A stretch of 64,000 nt of DNA from Wolfiporia cocos (taxonomy: Eukaryota > Basidiomycota > Agaricomycetes > Polyporales > Phaeolaceae). Position numbers and translations under genes: made by a program. This document shows, in pieces, positions 22,019-33,236 of the stretch. The stretch lies in NCBI GenBank assembly GCA_029448655.1, contig JACCLO010000003.1, forward strand, positions 4,340,001-4,404,000. Reading direction: 5' to 3'. Numbering within the stretch: position 1 is the first letter of the stretch; the number at the start of each line of letters is the position of its first letter. The notes beneath the pieces were generated by a model. It saw nothing but the letters and a program-made list of their open reading frames with translations, made no database searches and was not told the origin of the DNA.

Positions 22019-22459
22019 TGTGCCTAAAGGCTTGAAATTGGCGTGTGACAACTTTATAGTGCGACTTATAGTGCGACACGCCTATTTGTTCCACCTCGCG
22101 TTATACGATAATAGAGTCCGACAGGGGCGAAGATCACAGAAGTCAGCTTATTGATGAGCCAGGTATTGTAGTTACGTTGTATGCGAAGTCGTTGCAATAC
22201 GCGAGGACACACGGTGTGAATTTAAGAACAATGACTTGGGCTGCGAGGCAATTGGAGCGGAGTGTGTGCCGGTGCGTAGCGATTGGCAGTGCTATTATCA
22301 AAGGGCCTTTTTATGACTATGGAGAGGCTATCGTGTCGCATAGACCCTTCTTCTATCAGGGACTGCTGCTTCAAGTAGCGCAACCGATGACAATGGTCTT
22401 TACATGCTATGCACGTCTCGACCCTGCTGACCGAGAGCTGGCCCGAGACGCACGCTAGC

Positions 22460-22900
22460 CATTCGCATAACATAGAAGCTGACTGCCCACTCATAGTCGT
22501 CGAAGGCCACGGCGACGGTGAGCACACGCCAGAACCGACACACGACAAGATCGTCCCGTCCAACGACACAGGCAGCGACATCGGTCTCGCGAAGGAGCGA
22601 TCGTCAGACGACCTTGAGGCGGCGCCGAAGCATGGACACGGCGCGATCGGCGGCGTGTCCGACTCGGCTATCGCCCAGATTATTGGCATAGCGATCCTCG
22701 AGTTTGGTGTGCTGCTGCACGAGTGTGTAAATTCTTGCCCCCCGTTGACACACGTCCACTCACAGCCGTGGCGTCCAGCGTGCTCATCGGCCTCACGCTC
22801 GCCGTCGACCCATCCTTCAAGGTCCTCTTCATCGTCATCATCTTCCACCGTCCGTCCGTCCGTCCATCATACCACACTGCTCACATACTGAAGATTATAC
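22460..22900 (+). pseudogene. ZIP transporter fragment
   Basis: It covers the histidine-rich loop (EGHGDGEHTPEPTHD, APKHGHGAIGG), the following helix (QIIGIAILEFGVLLH), a GT-AG intron and SVLIGLTLAVDPSFKVLF. It then runs directly into sequence homologous to about 9003, far downstream of the ZIP gene in arm 1. N-terminal helices and the metal-site helix are missing, so it cannot make a transporter. Confidence 0.85.
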
Positions 22901-23333
22901 TCAGATGTTCGGCGACATCTGTGGCCAACATACTTGCATTGGGCAGAGACGTACGGTCAGCTGTGGAAATGGGGCAACGATTCGCTTTCCACCTGCTGAC
23001 CGGACGTGTCACGTTGCAGGAGTCGTCGTTCATCTGGATGTGTCTTGACAGCCGATTACTGTCCTTGATATCGCAACGATATGATGGACAACGTTATTTT
23101 ATCTGCTCAGGCAGGCGGAATCATCCGCTCATCGTAAATAATCATACCAATTTGATCTCGCTGGTTTGCAATGCATGGCTGATGATTGATTAATTTGTCG
23201 GTCGGACTGCCGCGATCATATAGAGGTAAGTTATGGGTACACAGCAAGCTCTGCAGACGATCATTTTGTGACTGCACCGTTGACGACCAATGTTCCAACC
23301 GGGCTTCAGCGCCTGGCGCATCTCTGTCGGTTT

Positions 23334-24050
23334 TAAGGCTCCAACCATATAATGTATATACCATGTATACATGGTTTTATATATATACTATATACATGTA
23401 TTTACACATGGCCGAGTACATGGTATATACATGGTATATTATATGGTATATGGTTGTTGTGAATGCATTCATATTAGACTCTCAAATTGTTGTTTTGAAT
23501 ATGTACTTGAGCCAGTTATGTGTCTTACAGATTGTATGGTGCAGTGGCAATATGAGATTTGGACAATCTGGTGGCCACTGCACAAATGCAAAGATGTTAA
23601 GTCATAATTCACACACTCTGCTTACCCTCTCATTTGGCGGAAGGTAAGATCAGATTTATGTTTATGCTATATATTATCCCACATAGTGATTGCATCATGC
23701 ATCTAGACTCATGTGTAAAAGTTTCCCATCATCTTACACATTGTGCACAATTCCTAAGCCATTCCAGCTACTAGTGTGGCTGTTGAATACTGAACATCAA
23801 TTTTCTTTCCTTGCATCAGCCAAGTGGTGATACCTGTGGCATGTTGTTGAAGGAGGAGACAATCTCCATAGCCATATGGGCAAGGCAACGGCTATGTCAA
23901 GATGTCTGAAAAATCTACCATCTGAAAACCATGTAAACCATGTATATACTATGTATATACCATGTATATACTATGTATATACCATGTATATACCATATAC
24001 CATATATTTACTGATTTCCTGTACATGTATATTATATGGTTGGAGCCTTA
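23334..24050. mobile_element. hAT-like non-autonomous element, family D (717 bp)
   Basis: Ends TAAGGCTCCAACCATATAAT and its inverse complement; perfect 8-bp duplication GTCGGTTT (23326-23333 and 24051-24058). The sister arm (around 8590) has the empty site. The terminal TAAGG fits YARNG. Subterminal DNA on both sides consists of ACCATGTATATAC/CTATGTATATAC words, themselves nearly palindromic. No ORF. Confidence 0.9.
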
Positions 24051-24934
24051 GTCGGTTTCTAACCACAGCGTATGTAGCTCCGGATATTCATGCACCATTC
24101 CTCTCATATTGCACTGATATATATCATAGTGCGATATCTAGTGGCTTCAGTTCTTGCAGATAGCGGCATCAGCAAAACGCGAGACGACTTACCAGTGCTG
24201 GAGGTGATTTATCTGTGCTGGAGGTACTTGCCAATCGGGGAAGGATCTGATCTCTGTAGATAAGCACTGATAAGATTGACAGCAGAGTGGCATTCAATCG
24301 CCACTCTGAAGGTATCTTATCAGCATCAGTCAAACTCAACGTGTGACTGGGAAATTAATCACCAGACTGGTAAACTAATCATCAGACTGGTATAGAATTG
24401 TCGTTTGGTAGTCAGGCTGGCATATGAATTGCAAGGAGCAGTCGCAGCTTACCTATGTAGATATACTGTAACCTGTGGCATATGCCACACAATGTGGCGC
24501 GCACCTAGAGGCCTCGGAACCGTCATGTAGAATTACGACGTGTAAAATAAATGGCATACATAATGTTAGGAATGCTATATTATATTACAGCATGCACAAT
24601 ATAGCACGAGGATATGTAACGGGACGATATAAGCCTTGGAAATTCTAGTAGCAGGGCCCTCACGAAGCATCCAGATGAGGCGGCAAGATGGTGTTCGAGT
24701 GGTTGCACATTAATGATGTCATATTGGACCCGTGACGTGAACTTGCAGCAGCCACTGAGCTTTTATGGTAACTTCATTACCCAATCGAGTGATAGTACCG
24801 TAGTCATCCTTCAATCACTAGTTTAGGTTCTGTCATATTTTGGTCGGCTCTTCAATGTGTTACTCTTATCTACTGGCTCTCGTCGACGTGCTCTCTTCAT
24901 CTTTTCCCCTGCACTTTCTCTCAGTAATCATATG

Positions 24935-25322
24935 GGTAGGCGTCCGCTTGTGAGGCTACGTGCTCCATTTCAGACTTCGTCTGGATAGGTTCAAATGCAC
25001 GGCGTAGGTACGTACAATCCCCTTCTATGCTAACAGTGACTCATCTGCCCATACCGCCCCAATTATCATTTTGAAATTCATGGGAAGGCGCCCGCTTGTG
25101 AGGCTACGCGCTCCCTTTCGGACTCCAGGGACTTCATCTGGATGGGTTACAAATGCACGGCGTAGGTACGTACAATCCGTCCCATTTTATACTAACGGTG
25201 ACTCAACTGCCCGTACCGCCCCGATTATCAGCCCCCTGACTCCCGCCGCGCCCGCCATTTCCGCCTTGGTGCACTATTGACTCTGATCGATGTGCGACTC
25301 CGATCGCACCATCACGCAGAGC
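24935..25322 (+). repeat. About 250-bp dispersed repeat, partial copy (24935-25068) and full copy (25071-25322) in tandem
   Basis: Both are related to 18793-19045. The full copy keeps the TATA-like CCCATTTTATACTA and the CT-rich tract. The partial copy stops before the tract ends. Confidence 0.6.
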
Positions 25323-26944
25323 GCATTGACTTCCTCGTCCTGTCCGTTCCACCTCACTTCTAGTGTTGCCGAAGTTCGGTTCAGTTCAGGTTCAGGGGGG
25401 TCTGGGGCTGAACCTAGAACTGAACCGACTGCAGGGAGCCTGAACCTGAACCTGAACCTGGACTGAACCTGCTGAACTGGTTCAGCAGGTTCGGTTCATG
25501 GTTCAAACTAGGTTCGAACCACTAAATGACTTGCTTTTCTAAAATGTAAAAATAATGGTGACTCCACTGGAGTAACCAATATGCTGCAAAATAAATGTGC
25601 CATAGACATTAGAACCATGTAAGAACACCGAGACGTGACCAAACACACATCAAAATGACGCAGAATGCACCACGGAAAGCCAGCTGGTAGGCAGAATGCC
25701 CATCCGAGGTGGTTTAGCTACAGCTCGACCGATCGTGATCAACCTCGATCGTGCTCGCACAGTGAACGTTGAACCTTCGCTGGTTTGCGCACAATCTGAA
25801 ACGTCGCAAAAGCCCTGCGGACACTCTCTGGCTGCTCATCTAGTCAAAGACAGGTACTATCCGACATTTCTCTAGGCTCTCTAGCATAGACAGGTCTGTC
25901 CCAACCTCGACTGCTTTCCTATAGCTTTTTCCATGTCTTGTCTCTCTAACCTCTGTGCACCACCTTAGATCTACGGTCTATCGGTCTCATAAAATAATTT
26001 TCTAGTATTCCAGGACAATCCTCACTGTTTCAGGGTTCGTCTCCGACTTGTCTAGCTTGTAGGGTGCATACTCAAATTTTAGGGCACTCAAAATGTTGTA
26101 GAAAACCTTATAGCTCTCTATGTATTTAGGCGATGTGCAGATACAAGAAAATACATTGATTACTGCCAAGACGAAGCTAGACGAAGAGCTGTGCTCGAGG
26201 CGTTCGCTCAGGACTTAGGGAATCAGTTACCAATGTTTTGATTTGATTTCTATTATTCCTGATCCATTTAACGTGCCGCCGCCGTTTGAATCGCTACAAG
26301 CTGCGTGTCTCCTAGGTACATTGCTCGCCATCGACCCCTTGAACACCTCACCTATCATGGCACATCCTGACCTGCCCAGGAAACCCGAGGGAAATATTTT
26401 TCTGACAACACCAAACTTCAAGTTCTGCAGTGCCTCTGTTTGGTGTCTATTGGGCTGCTACATTCCAAATTGGCTCTGAGTCTTCTTTACAGTGGTAAAA
26501 CATAACTTATGATGCACAATAGTCACTCAAGGCAGCAGATTTGAGCAGTTCAGTAATCAGAATCCATGAGCAGAATGAGTGTGAATTAGCCTGAGGCAAA
26601 GCTAATAACAAACCTTATTAGACAGCTCTGTATATAACCTAGGTTCATGGATCTGAAGTGAAACATTGTGAACTACATGTTTTACTTCATCTGACAGCAG
26701 TGAATGTAGCCCAGTGCCAAAGAAAGCACAGTACTTCCAACATGGGGCTGAGCTCTCACCATATTGGGAGACTGGAGTATATCAGTGCTGATGCTTGCCA
26801 TTGTGAAGCCAGTGATCCGTAGAGTTTCAGTCAATTATCTTAATCTGCCAACTGCCCTTCGCTTAAGAAATCGCAGTTGCGAGCTAGGTTTGCACGCAGA
26901 TTAATCTGCTAACTGCGGCAGATTAATCTACTGTGACAATAAAA

Positions 26945-27035
26945 TGGCACAGTCCGGATTCGAACCAAGGACCTTAGTGCAGATGAGAATAAGAGCATCG
27001 CAGCATAATTAGCCAACTGAGCTACAGTGCAACTG
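26945..27035 (-). ncRNA. tRNA-derived (SINE-like) sequence, left arm
   Basis: On the minus strand, TAGCTCAGTTGGCTAA (A-box-like D-arm), ATTCTCATCTGCACTAAGG and GGTTCGAATCC (B-box-like T-arm) occur in tRNA order and spacing. The acceptor stem pairs poorly and the anticodon loop is irregular, so a functional tRNA is doubtful. It could serve as an internal RNA polymerase III promoter. Confidence 0.5.
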
Positions 27036-27319
27036 GTGTTGCCCCCATTTTAAGCAATATATAGAGTATTTTGTAAACTTCATTTTCGCAGTTTAACATC
27101 TTCCATAACACAAATACAAATGAATCTGCCTCTAAAGACCTGTGATTCCAGTGTATTCAGCTTTCCCATGGTGAGTTGCCCCAGGTCAAGCATGGTAAAT
27201 CAAGCTACCACTATCATTGATTTCTGTATGCTTGTTGGAGCAGTTAGTTGCCTTGATGATTTGCGAAAATTGTGTGTAAAATTTGCGTTATATATATTTT
27301 AATTGGTCAATGGTACCTG

Positions 27320-27410
27320 TTGCCGCAATGGCTCAGTTGACTAATTACGCTGCGATGGTGTTATTCTCATCTGCGCTAAGGTCCTTGGTTCGAATCCGGG
27401 ATGTACCATT
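27320..27410 (+). ncRNA. tRNA-derived (SINE-like) sequence, right arm
   Basis: Inverted partner of 26945-27035: ATGGCTCAGTTGACTAA and GGTTCGAATCC are conserved, the rest diverges by several bases. The same reservations apply about the acceptor stem and anticodon loop. Confidence 0.5.
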
Positions 27411-27911
27411 TTATTGTCACAGTAGATTAATCTGCCGCAGTTAGCAGATTAATCTGCGTGCAAACCTAGCTCGCAACTGCGATTTCTTAAGCGAAGGGCA
27501 GTTGGCAGATTAAGATAATTGACTGAAGTCCCTCGTGATCCATAGCTTACTGCAACAATACTATAACAAAGATGACAAGAATATGATTGTAGTTTATACT
27601 TATCCACCAACAGTTACCAGGAATATGTTAATGCTAAGTGGTTCAAGGTTCAGTCCGGTTCGAACCTGGTTCAAGGGTACCCATGGCCCCCCTGAACCAA
27701 GAACCGAACCTTGACATCCTACCCTGAACCGGACCTGGACTGAACCTGAACCTAGGTTCGGTTCCGGCGGTTCAGGTTCTGAACCTTGGTTCTGAACTGA
27801 ACTTCGGCAACACTACTCACTTCTCCCTGACACCCCATGCTCACACAGGTGACGCTCCTCCACGCCACTGTAACGACCATAGACACTCCCGTCATGCCTC
27901 TGTGACCATCA

Positions 27912-28264
27912 TGGACGCTCCCTGCCCATCGACAAGGACCTCCTCCACTACCCGCGTGGTGCCGTCAGGACCCGTCAACCCCGTCGTCCTCCTCGTCACC
28001 GCCCCCACGTTCGCTTCCGCCCTCACCCCACCCATCAGTTGCTGCACACTGCATCGCCGTCCTTGTCGTCGCTGCCGCCACGATGTGCGTTGGTTCCCTG
28101 CGCGCCCTCCGCTGCTGCCCATGATGTCATGCGACGTCTCCGCCGCATCCACTGATGTCACCCGTGGCGCGTTGCATATGAATAGCCGCCCGCTCTCGCT
28201 GTATGTGCCAGCAGTCGCTGCATGCCGCCACCGCTTTGTCCTGCCGCTGCTCTTGGATCAGTAA
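27912..28264 (+). CDS. Hypothetical GC-rich ORF, possibly first exon
   Basis: An ATG at 27912 opens a frame rich in Pro, Ser, Thr, Arg and Cys that ends next to a GTAAGT donor-like site (about 28260). It lies downstream of the TATA-like 250-bp repeat if the hAT element B1 is removed. A CTAAC branch point and a TAG acceptor occur near 28395-28412. I could not build an open spliced frame, and no domain is recognised. The opposite strand is also open, so this may be non-coding. Confidence 0.2.
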
Positions 28265-28683
28265 GTCCTGTGCAATCTTTTCCATTTAGGCAGCAGTCTG
28301 ATAACTCACAGATGCTGCCTTTGCTTCGGCTAACCAGCCACGGACTTCCCATTGCATCTTTGGTATATGCATCCAATCCTCGATCTTTTAATTACTAACC
28401 CGCCCTGTGTAGGAACTGTGCGTTGTGCTACATGTACCGGCCACTCCATACTGGCTCCCTAACGTGCGCTGGCGCCGCCCTGCTTCTATTCCCCGAATAT
28501 CCAGCGTTTTCGCTCTTTCTGTGCCATTCGTAGTACTCATTATGTAATCACACGCAATAAATAAATTCTGACGTACCTCGAGTGCCCCGGATATATCATC
28601 AGTCTGGGCAATTTGTCCCAATGTCTGAGTGAACACTGTCTGCCCCATGGTAGATCAGCAGGCCTGGCAACTGGTGGCTCTTT

Positions 28684-28860
28684 CACCAGATGCCTCTGCA
28701 ACTGTGCAACAATTCACCAGATGCCTCTGCAACTGTGCAACAATTCACCAGATGCCTCTGCAACTGTGCAACAATTCACCAGATGCCTCTGCGAGTTTTC
28801 AAGTATTCACCAGATGCCACCCGCGACTGCGCAACTATTTACCAGATGCCCCGATATTTT
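28684..28860 (+). repeat. 31-bp tandem repeat (subterminal, CACCAGATG-type)
   Basis: Unit length 31 bp (unit starts at 28684, 28715, 28746 and 28777), followed by two decayed units. It lies close to the right end of the 4.8-kb insertion, and ACCAG words also recur at its left end, so it may be transposase-binding subterminal DNA. Confidence 0.75.
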
Positions 28861-29005
28861 CCAAGGTGTCAAAATACAAAACATATTTTATCGGCCTAAA
28901 CCAGTCTGACAACGTTTACCAGTCTGACGATGCTTATCTATGCTTATCTACTAATTCGCCTTTTGCTGATGGCAAAGGAGTGGAAACGGATTGCCGAAAT
29001 ACTGA

Positions 29006-29317
29006 GTGGAAACGATATGTATGGTGCAAGGACAATCTAGTAATTATAGATCTGTACAACATCACCAATGGAAGTGGAGGGCGATTTATCGAGAGAAATC
29101 TGTGTCCACGCTTGTCTTGGCCGCATTTGCAGTGCTCGGCGTCGCTCTCGTGGGTCTCATTCGCGGAACGGCGTTCATCACAATCAGTGATCTGCTGATC
29201 AATGTTCAGGTTGCATCACCGATTTTGACTTTCGTACTTGCGATGGTGATTAAGCCTGAGGTGCAGGCCAAGGTACATGCAGAAGAGGACTCGGTCGGGA
29301 GGCCAGATTTACACTGA
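29006..29317 (+). pseudogene. Second copy of the membrane-protein exon
   Basis: Sister of 8013-8372: LVLAAFAVLGVALVGLIRGT and the second helix are retained in frame and end at a stop after GRPDLH. The upstream part of the gene is cut off by the 4.8-kb insertion, so the copy is probably dead as a gene. Confidence 0.5.
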
Positions 29318-30056
29318 TCGATCTCGGACAAATTACCGCTGCCTATGCTCTTGTATCTGCAGTTCCTGCAATCGATAGCATTGATGACAGTAATTTCAGG
29401 TCTACCCCATTGCCTCTGTCAGGAAGAAGTGTACAAGGGAGCCTATATGCAGAAAGGGTCAATCGTGATGAGCAGTGTATGGCACACGGATTCTAGTAGT
29501 GTCCGGTACATCGCCTGGTGACAGCACCCAATGATGCACATGCTGCACGGCTATGTGAGCCCAACCAGTCCGACCTGACGGATACAATGCCTCTGATAGC
29601 GAGATGCAGAAAGTCGTCGATCTTGACAGGCGTGCCTGCCCCGGGTTCTACTTCGCACATTCGCAGTGGTGGCGACTATGCTTGCGGTATGCAAGATCGC
29701 ACCGACAGTCGATGCACATAGTAAAATAGTCATGCCGAGGGTCTCGTATGCATCTGAGACGATTATGTAAGTTCATGTCAGGAGATATCGTGGCGCATGT
29801 TTCCCTCAGCAAGTCTACCTAGCTTCCTGAGCCATTCAATTGTATTTATTATGGCACGGCCAGCGTTGACGGAAGCATTTCCTGCAGAGAGTATTCGACG
29901 AACCGACTTCTATTGCGTACTCAGGTATCCAGCGACTTCATTCTATCCTCCACGACATCCAGCCGTTTAGACGCCGCAACAGGTATCAATAGCTCAGACC
30001 AGCCATCTTGAAGTGGGGACGATACTTACCATCCGGCCCAGTCGTCCAGTGTATCA

Positions 30057-32160
30057 CTACTTGAGGCCTATAAGGCTTTCTACACGGGTTCGGACCTGAC
30101 TCATTGGAGGACGCTTATTGAAGTCGTTATCCCAACACTCCTCTATGATGGGCCAAAGACCGTCCGGCATTCCATTCTCGCGCAACTTGGGAATCCGTTT
30201 CGGTCGCTCGCCTTTTACGACAGTCGTCATGATATGGCCATCACTAGCACCTTCGTACGGGTTTTGGCCTGCGAATAACTGTTGGCAGAGTGAGCATATT
30301 ACTAGTATGTGGAACGTATGAGAACTCACCTCCCAGAGCACCACAGACAAGCTGTACAGGTCACTGTGGAATGTTGGTAGTGATGAGGTCTGTCCAAAAA
30401 GCTCCGGATTATGCCGTTCGGGTGCTAAGTAATGAATAGACCTCGATTGAGTAGAGCGGCTGCCAGTCGCTTCAGCAATCTCGAGCTTGACTCTGGATGT
30501 ACCAAAATCGGCCAGTCTAGCGTGACCATCGTCATCGACGAGGATGTTCGGCTGTCGAATGAGATTAGTAGCGGCATCAATGAGCACTGGAACACCACAT
30601 ACGCCTTTCAAGTCCCCGTGGAAGATGCGCATGGTAGAATGCAAGTAGTCGAGGCCCTGCACGATTTCAACGCTCTGGATAGCTAAATTAGCAGGATCGA
30701 GGGCGATCATCATACAACTTACCAGCTTGAGGCGATCTGCACCAGGATTCTTCTTAATATACTTCATGATATCGCCGTTCTGCATCCACGGGGCAACCAT
30801 CCAAAGTATTTGAGGCTGACCGACCTCGCACACTCCGTTGAACGGTAAGATGTTCGGATGATGCACGACCCTCCATACAATGATCTCTTTCATAAGGAGC
30901 TATGATTAGAGTGAGCACTGCGTTCACCACCAATGTATATCGGAACGTACGGCATTGATCTTTTTCCGTTGTTCATCTTCGGCGACGGGCATCACGATTT
31001 TGACCGCCACTGGTTTTCCCGCATACTTTGCCTTGCATATATCCCCGAATCCGCCTCTGTCGATGGATCTCTTGTCCATCTCGACGTTCTGGGAAAGCAG
31101 TAAGAAGGAAGATGGTAGGATGCTGTGATCTGCACAGAACTTCCTCATGAGGTAATACGTGCGCTCAAATTCATCTTGCGGCTCCCTGGGTTGTAAGACG
31201 CTCAAGGTCTGCCGCCATTGGTTGGACACGTTGGCAAGTCGGCTAATTCTCGACACACCTGGTCAAGGAGATCTATGAGGCCTTGGATATCTTTCCACGT
31301 GAAATTCTTCAGTAGCTCGGTGTTCTCCTTTGCAGCTACAGCCTTCTTCATCAGCTCAGCCGGCGAGGGTGTCACTGCCAATGAATATTTGTCTGGATTC
31401 TTCCCATTACTTGGAGCTAAAGCCTATGCGATCGTCAATACATCAATGTAAATGCTGCGCTCGGGTAGCTATTCACCGTCTCAATCTCTTTGAAAATCTT
31501 CTCATATCGTGACAAGATGTAGCCTGACCGCAGTAACGTATTTGGATCGAGTCGGACAGCTGAGCGACCGAGAACACACACCTTCTAACTTGACATATCG
31601 GATCGAGATGCGCATTGGTGGACCATTTAGGGGATCATTAATACGCTCCATCTCAAAGTCTGCTCACATAGAGATAAAGCACATATCCCGTGTGGAATAA
31701 AAGTAGGATTTACCTATCACACCCTGGTCATCAACCAATTCGTCCAAGCGGCGACGCCCTTGTGCTAGAGGGAGCGTGTGAACGTTCCCATTCTCGGCCG
31801 CACTCCGATGTATTATGGGGACAATAGATGCCTTCGGATCGGCGACATTTCTGCATAACCATTTTTGTGAGATTGGCAAGTGGGCCAAGAGCCGTCGAGC
31901 CCCCACATTGTGATCGATGGCAGCCAAACGACGGGTTGCACTTGACCACGTATTGCTTGAGTGGTCTGAGAGTCCTTTTGAACCAAAAATTCAACGCTCA
32001 AAGAGGACAATTCGTCATTATCCAGTACATCCAATGACGATGCTTCCACTCCTACAATGCAAAAAGGTGAGTGATGCGTAGCCCGTTGTTGATTGTAGTG
32101 TGCGAGCTACTCACGTATAATTTGTAGAAGGTACCCCCTTGCGCGAGCAGTCATTTATCA
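30057..32160 (-). pseudogene. TKL-type kinase B, inverted duplicate of A without the start exon
   Basis: The kinase part (30057-30893 and 30924-31210) keeps the glycine loop DRGGFGDICKAKYAG, VAVKIV, HGDLKG, ADFG and APER, with no stop in the 278-codon frame. The splice sites of A are retained. At the 5' end, however, the 54 bases that hold the start codon and donor in A (5146-5199) are absent; here CTCAACCTCCAG runs straight into TGAGTG. Unless another start is used, no normal N-terminus can be made. The same unresolved frame change as in A occurs near 31920. Differences between A and B are mostly single bases. Confidence 0.75.
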
Positions 32161-32699
32161 TCCAGCGCCACTCTGGACTACACACTCACTGGAGGTTGAG
32201 AGTCGGCCGTCGCGGTTGGGTAAGGTAGCGTAGCATACGGGGGCGCAGACCGTCCTTTGTGATATGCATATTACTCGAGAACAACAGCAGCCTCGTTGAT
32301 TGTTGAGAGCTTTTGTACCGAGGCATGGCACGCGCTCGCCCTCTAGCCGAACGAATCCGTCTGGAGACGACACCGATTATTTGTGCCTATTGATATCTGT
32401 GAGTCCCCAGCGTTGGTCACAATTGGGCAGAGAGTACAACACACTTGCGTCTCCTGCAATGTCAAGCTGGTAGACAAAGCGGTTGCTAGGAGATCTTGTC
32501 GCGCTGTATTTCATGTATCCCATTTAAAATGATCTGTCAGCCGACTTGCGCACTGAGTATAGGAACAGTTGTCTTCCTAGGCTTATTTAAGAGCACGTAT
32601 GCACATGTTGCACAGCATTCTATGCTGACATCTAGGGCAAACATTAAGCAATGGTCCTTATTTACGGTTTATGATTTCATGAGACGCAGTCACGCACTG

Positions 32700-33236
32700 A
32701 GCGCTGATATATACATTTCTGGCGCGATATAGGCAAATCTATTCCAATCTGCTTTTCCCAAGGTCATACCTCGAGGTCGCAGTACTTCCTCTCGAAAGTA
32801 GTCGAATTAGATAACAATTGACTATAGCTATGATCTGGTACTTTGACATTCCTATGTAGCTACAGGGAAGATGTATGTTGCTCATGCAATCATGCATGCG
32901 CAAAGTCCGAAGCTGACGTTCAACAACAACGTCGTAGAGAATTCATAAATTACCAAGCGTCTTTAGATGATCGTATCCGCGTCGCGGTGAGCATGAAGAG
33001 CCAGGCTGCCCGGTGAATGAACGGATTAACAGGAAGCTGGAAGAAGCGGTATGCTGTACCTGCGGTTGCCAGCGCCACACCGTAGCTCGCTGCAAAGATC
33101 TGTGGATTGCAATATATTGAGGATCAATGTCAACATGACTACAGCTACGATGGAACATTCTATTCAACGACAAATTGAGCCACACAAGTGCGACAGGCAC
33201 ACATGTTACGTTTACTCAGCTGACCCCGAGGAAAAT
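32700..33236. other. Spacer between kinases B and C
   Basis: A segment of about 100 bases at 32790-32890 (ATGATCTGGTACTTTGACAT) recurs in the same orientation at 36545-36640 upstream of kinase C, so it may be the shared 5' flank of the duplicated kinase genes. A short hydrophobic minus-strand frame (32955-33100, IFAASYGVALATAGTAYRFF) resembles a membrane-protein exon but cannot be joined to a gene. Confidence 0.35.

Larger units (their letters stand above)
19836..22050 (-). mobile_element. Solo LTR of the about 1.06-kb family, interrupted by a hAT element
   Basis: The LTR ends are TGACACACGC on the left and GCGTGTGACA on the right. The flanks ACTGT (19831-19835) and ACTTT (22051-22055) form a target duplication with one mismatch. 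The LTR is split at 20865/22019 by a family-A hAT element that duplicated TGTGCCTA. Removing the hAT and one duplicate restores an LTR close to 1.05 kb. Confidence 0.85.
26826..27527. repeat. Foldback element with two tRNA-like arms
   Basis: Two arms of about 200 bp (26826-27030 and 27320-27527) are inverted copies of each other, from the outer TTCAGTCAATTATC to the tRNA-like inner part. They are separated by about 290 bp. An imperfect direct repeat GTGATCC(G/A)TAG flanks the block (about 26813-26823 and 27535-27545). The related element B2 lacks the block at that point, so it is an insertion into B1. Confidence 0.75.
25361..27815. mobile_element. hAT-like non-autonomous element, family B (copy B1, 2455 bp)
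   Basis: Ends TAGTGTTGCCGAAGTTC and its inverse complement; perfect 8-bp target duplication CTCACTTC (25353-25360 and 27816-27823). Subterminal 150-200 bases on each side are runs of GGTTCAGG/CCTGAACC words. The interior matches 58675-59635 in reverse orientation but is longer: it holds an extra block (25600-26460) of uncertain origin with a short ORF at 26243-26479, and a foldback with tRNA-like arms (26826-27527). No transposase ORF. Confidence 0.9.
24165..28972. mobile_element. 4.8-kb TIR-bounded insertion, class uncertain
   Basis: The sister arm reads across this point without a gap (GATAGCAAATGAGTGG near 8480), so the whole interval is inserted. Its ends are inverted: CATCAGCAAAA-C-GCGA on the left and the complement of CATCAGCAAAA-G-GCGA on the right. 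Subterminal zones carry repeated CCAG-containing words (ACCAGACTGG on the left; a 31-bp CACCAGATG tandem on the right). The target duplication is not clean (2 to 8 bp possible). It contains copies of the 250-bp repeat, a family-B hAT element and a GC-rich ORF, but no transposase I recognise. Confidence 0.65.
22460..32700 (-). repeat. Inverted segmental duplication, arm 2
   Basis: Reverse-oriented copy of 4350-10975. From left to right it holds the ZIP fragment, the counterpart of 9003-8480, the membrane-protein exon and kinase B. It lacks the counterpart of about 9004-10522; the join is at about 22905 (GATGTTCG|GCGACATCTG). It has gained a 717-bp hAT-like element (23334-24050) and a 4.8-kb TIR-bounded insertion (about 24165-28972). 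Confidence 0.88.

Noticed and set aside
26945..27410. Two functional tRNA genes
   Set aside because: The A- and B-box-like parts are good, but acceptor stems do not pair properly and the anticodon loop length is irregular; called tRNA-derived instead.
27902..28161. Confident gene in the GC-rich block
   Set aside because: Both strands are open, the possible first intron would be only about 29 nt in the frame that stays open, and no domain is visible; kept only as a low-confidence ORF.
28684..28860. CRISPR-like array
   Set aside because: The 31-bp units are directly adjacent with no unique spacers and lie in a eukaryotic transposon end; it is a simple tandem repeat.
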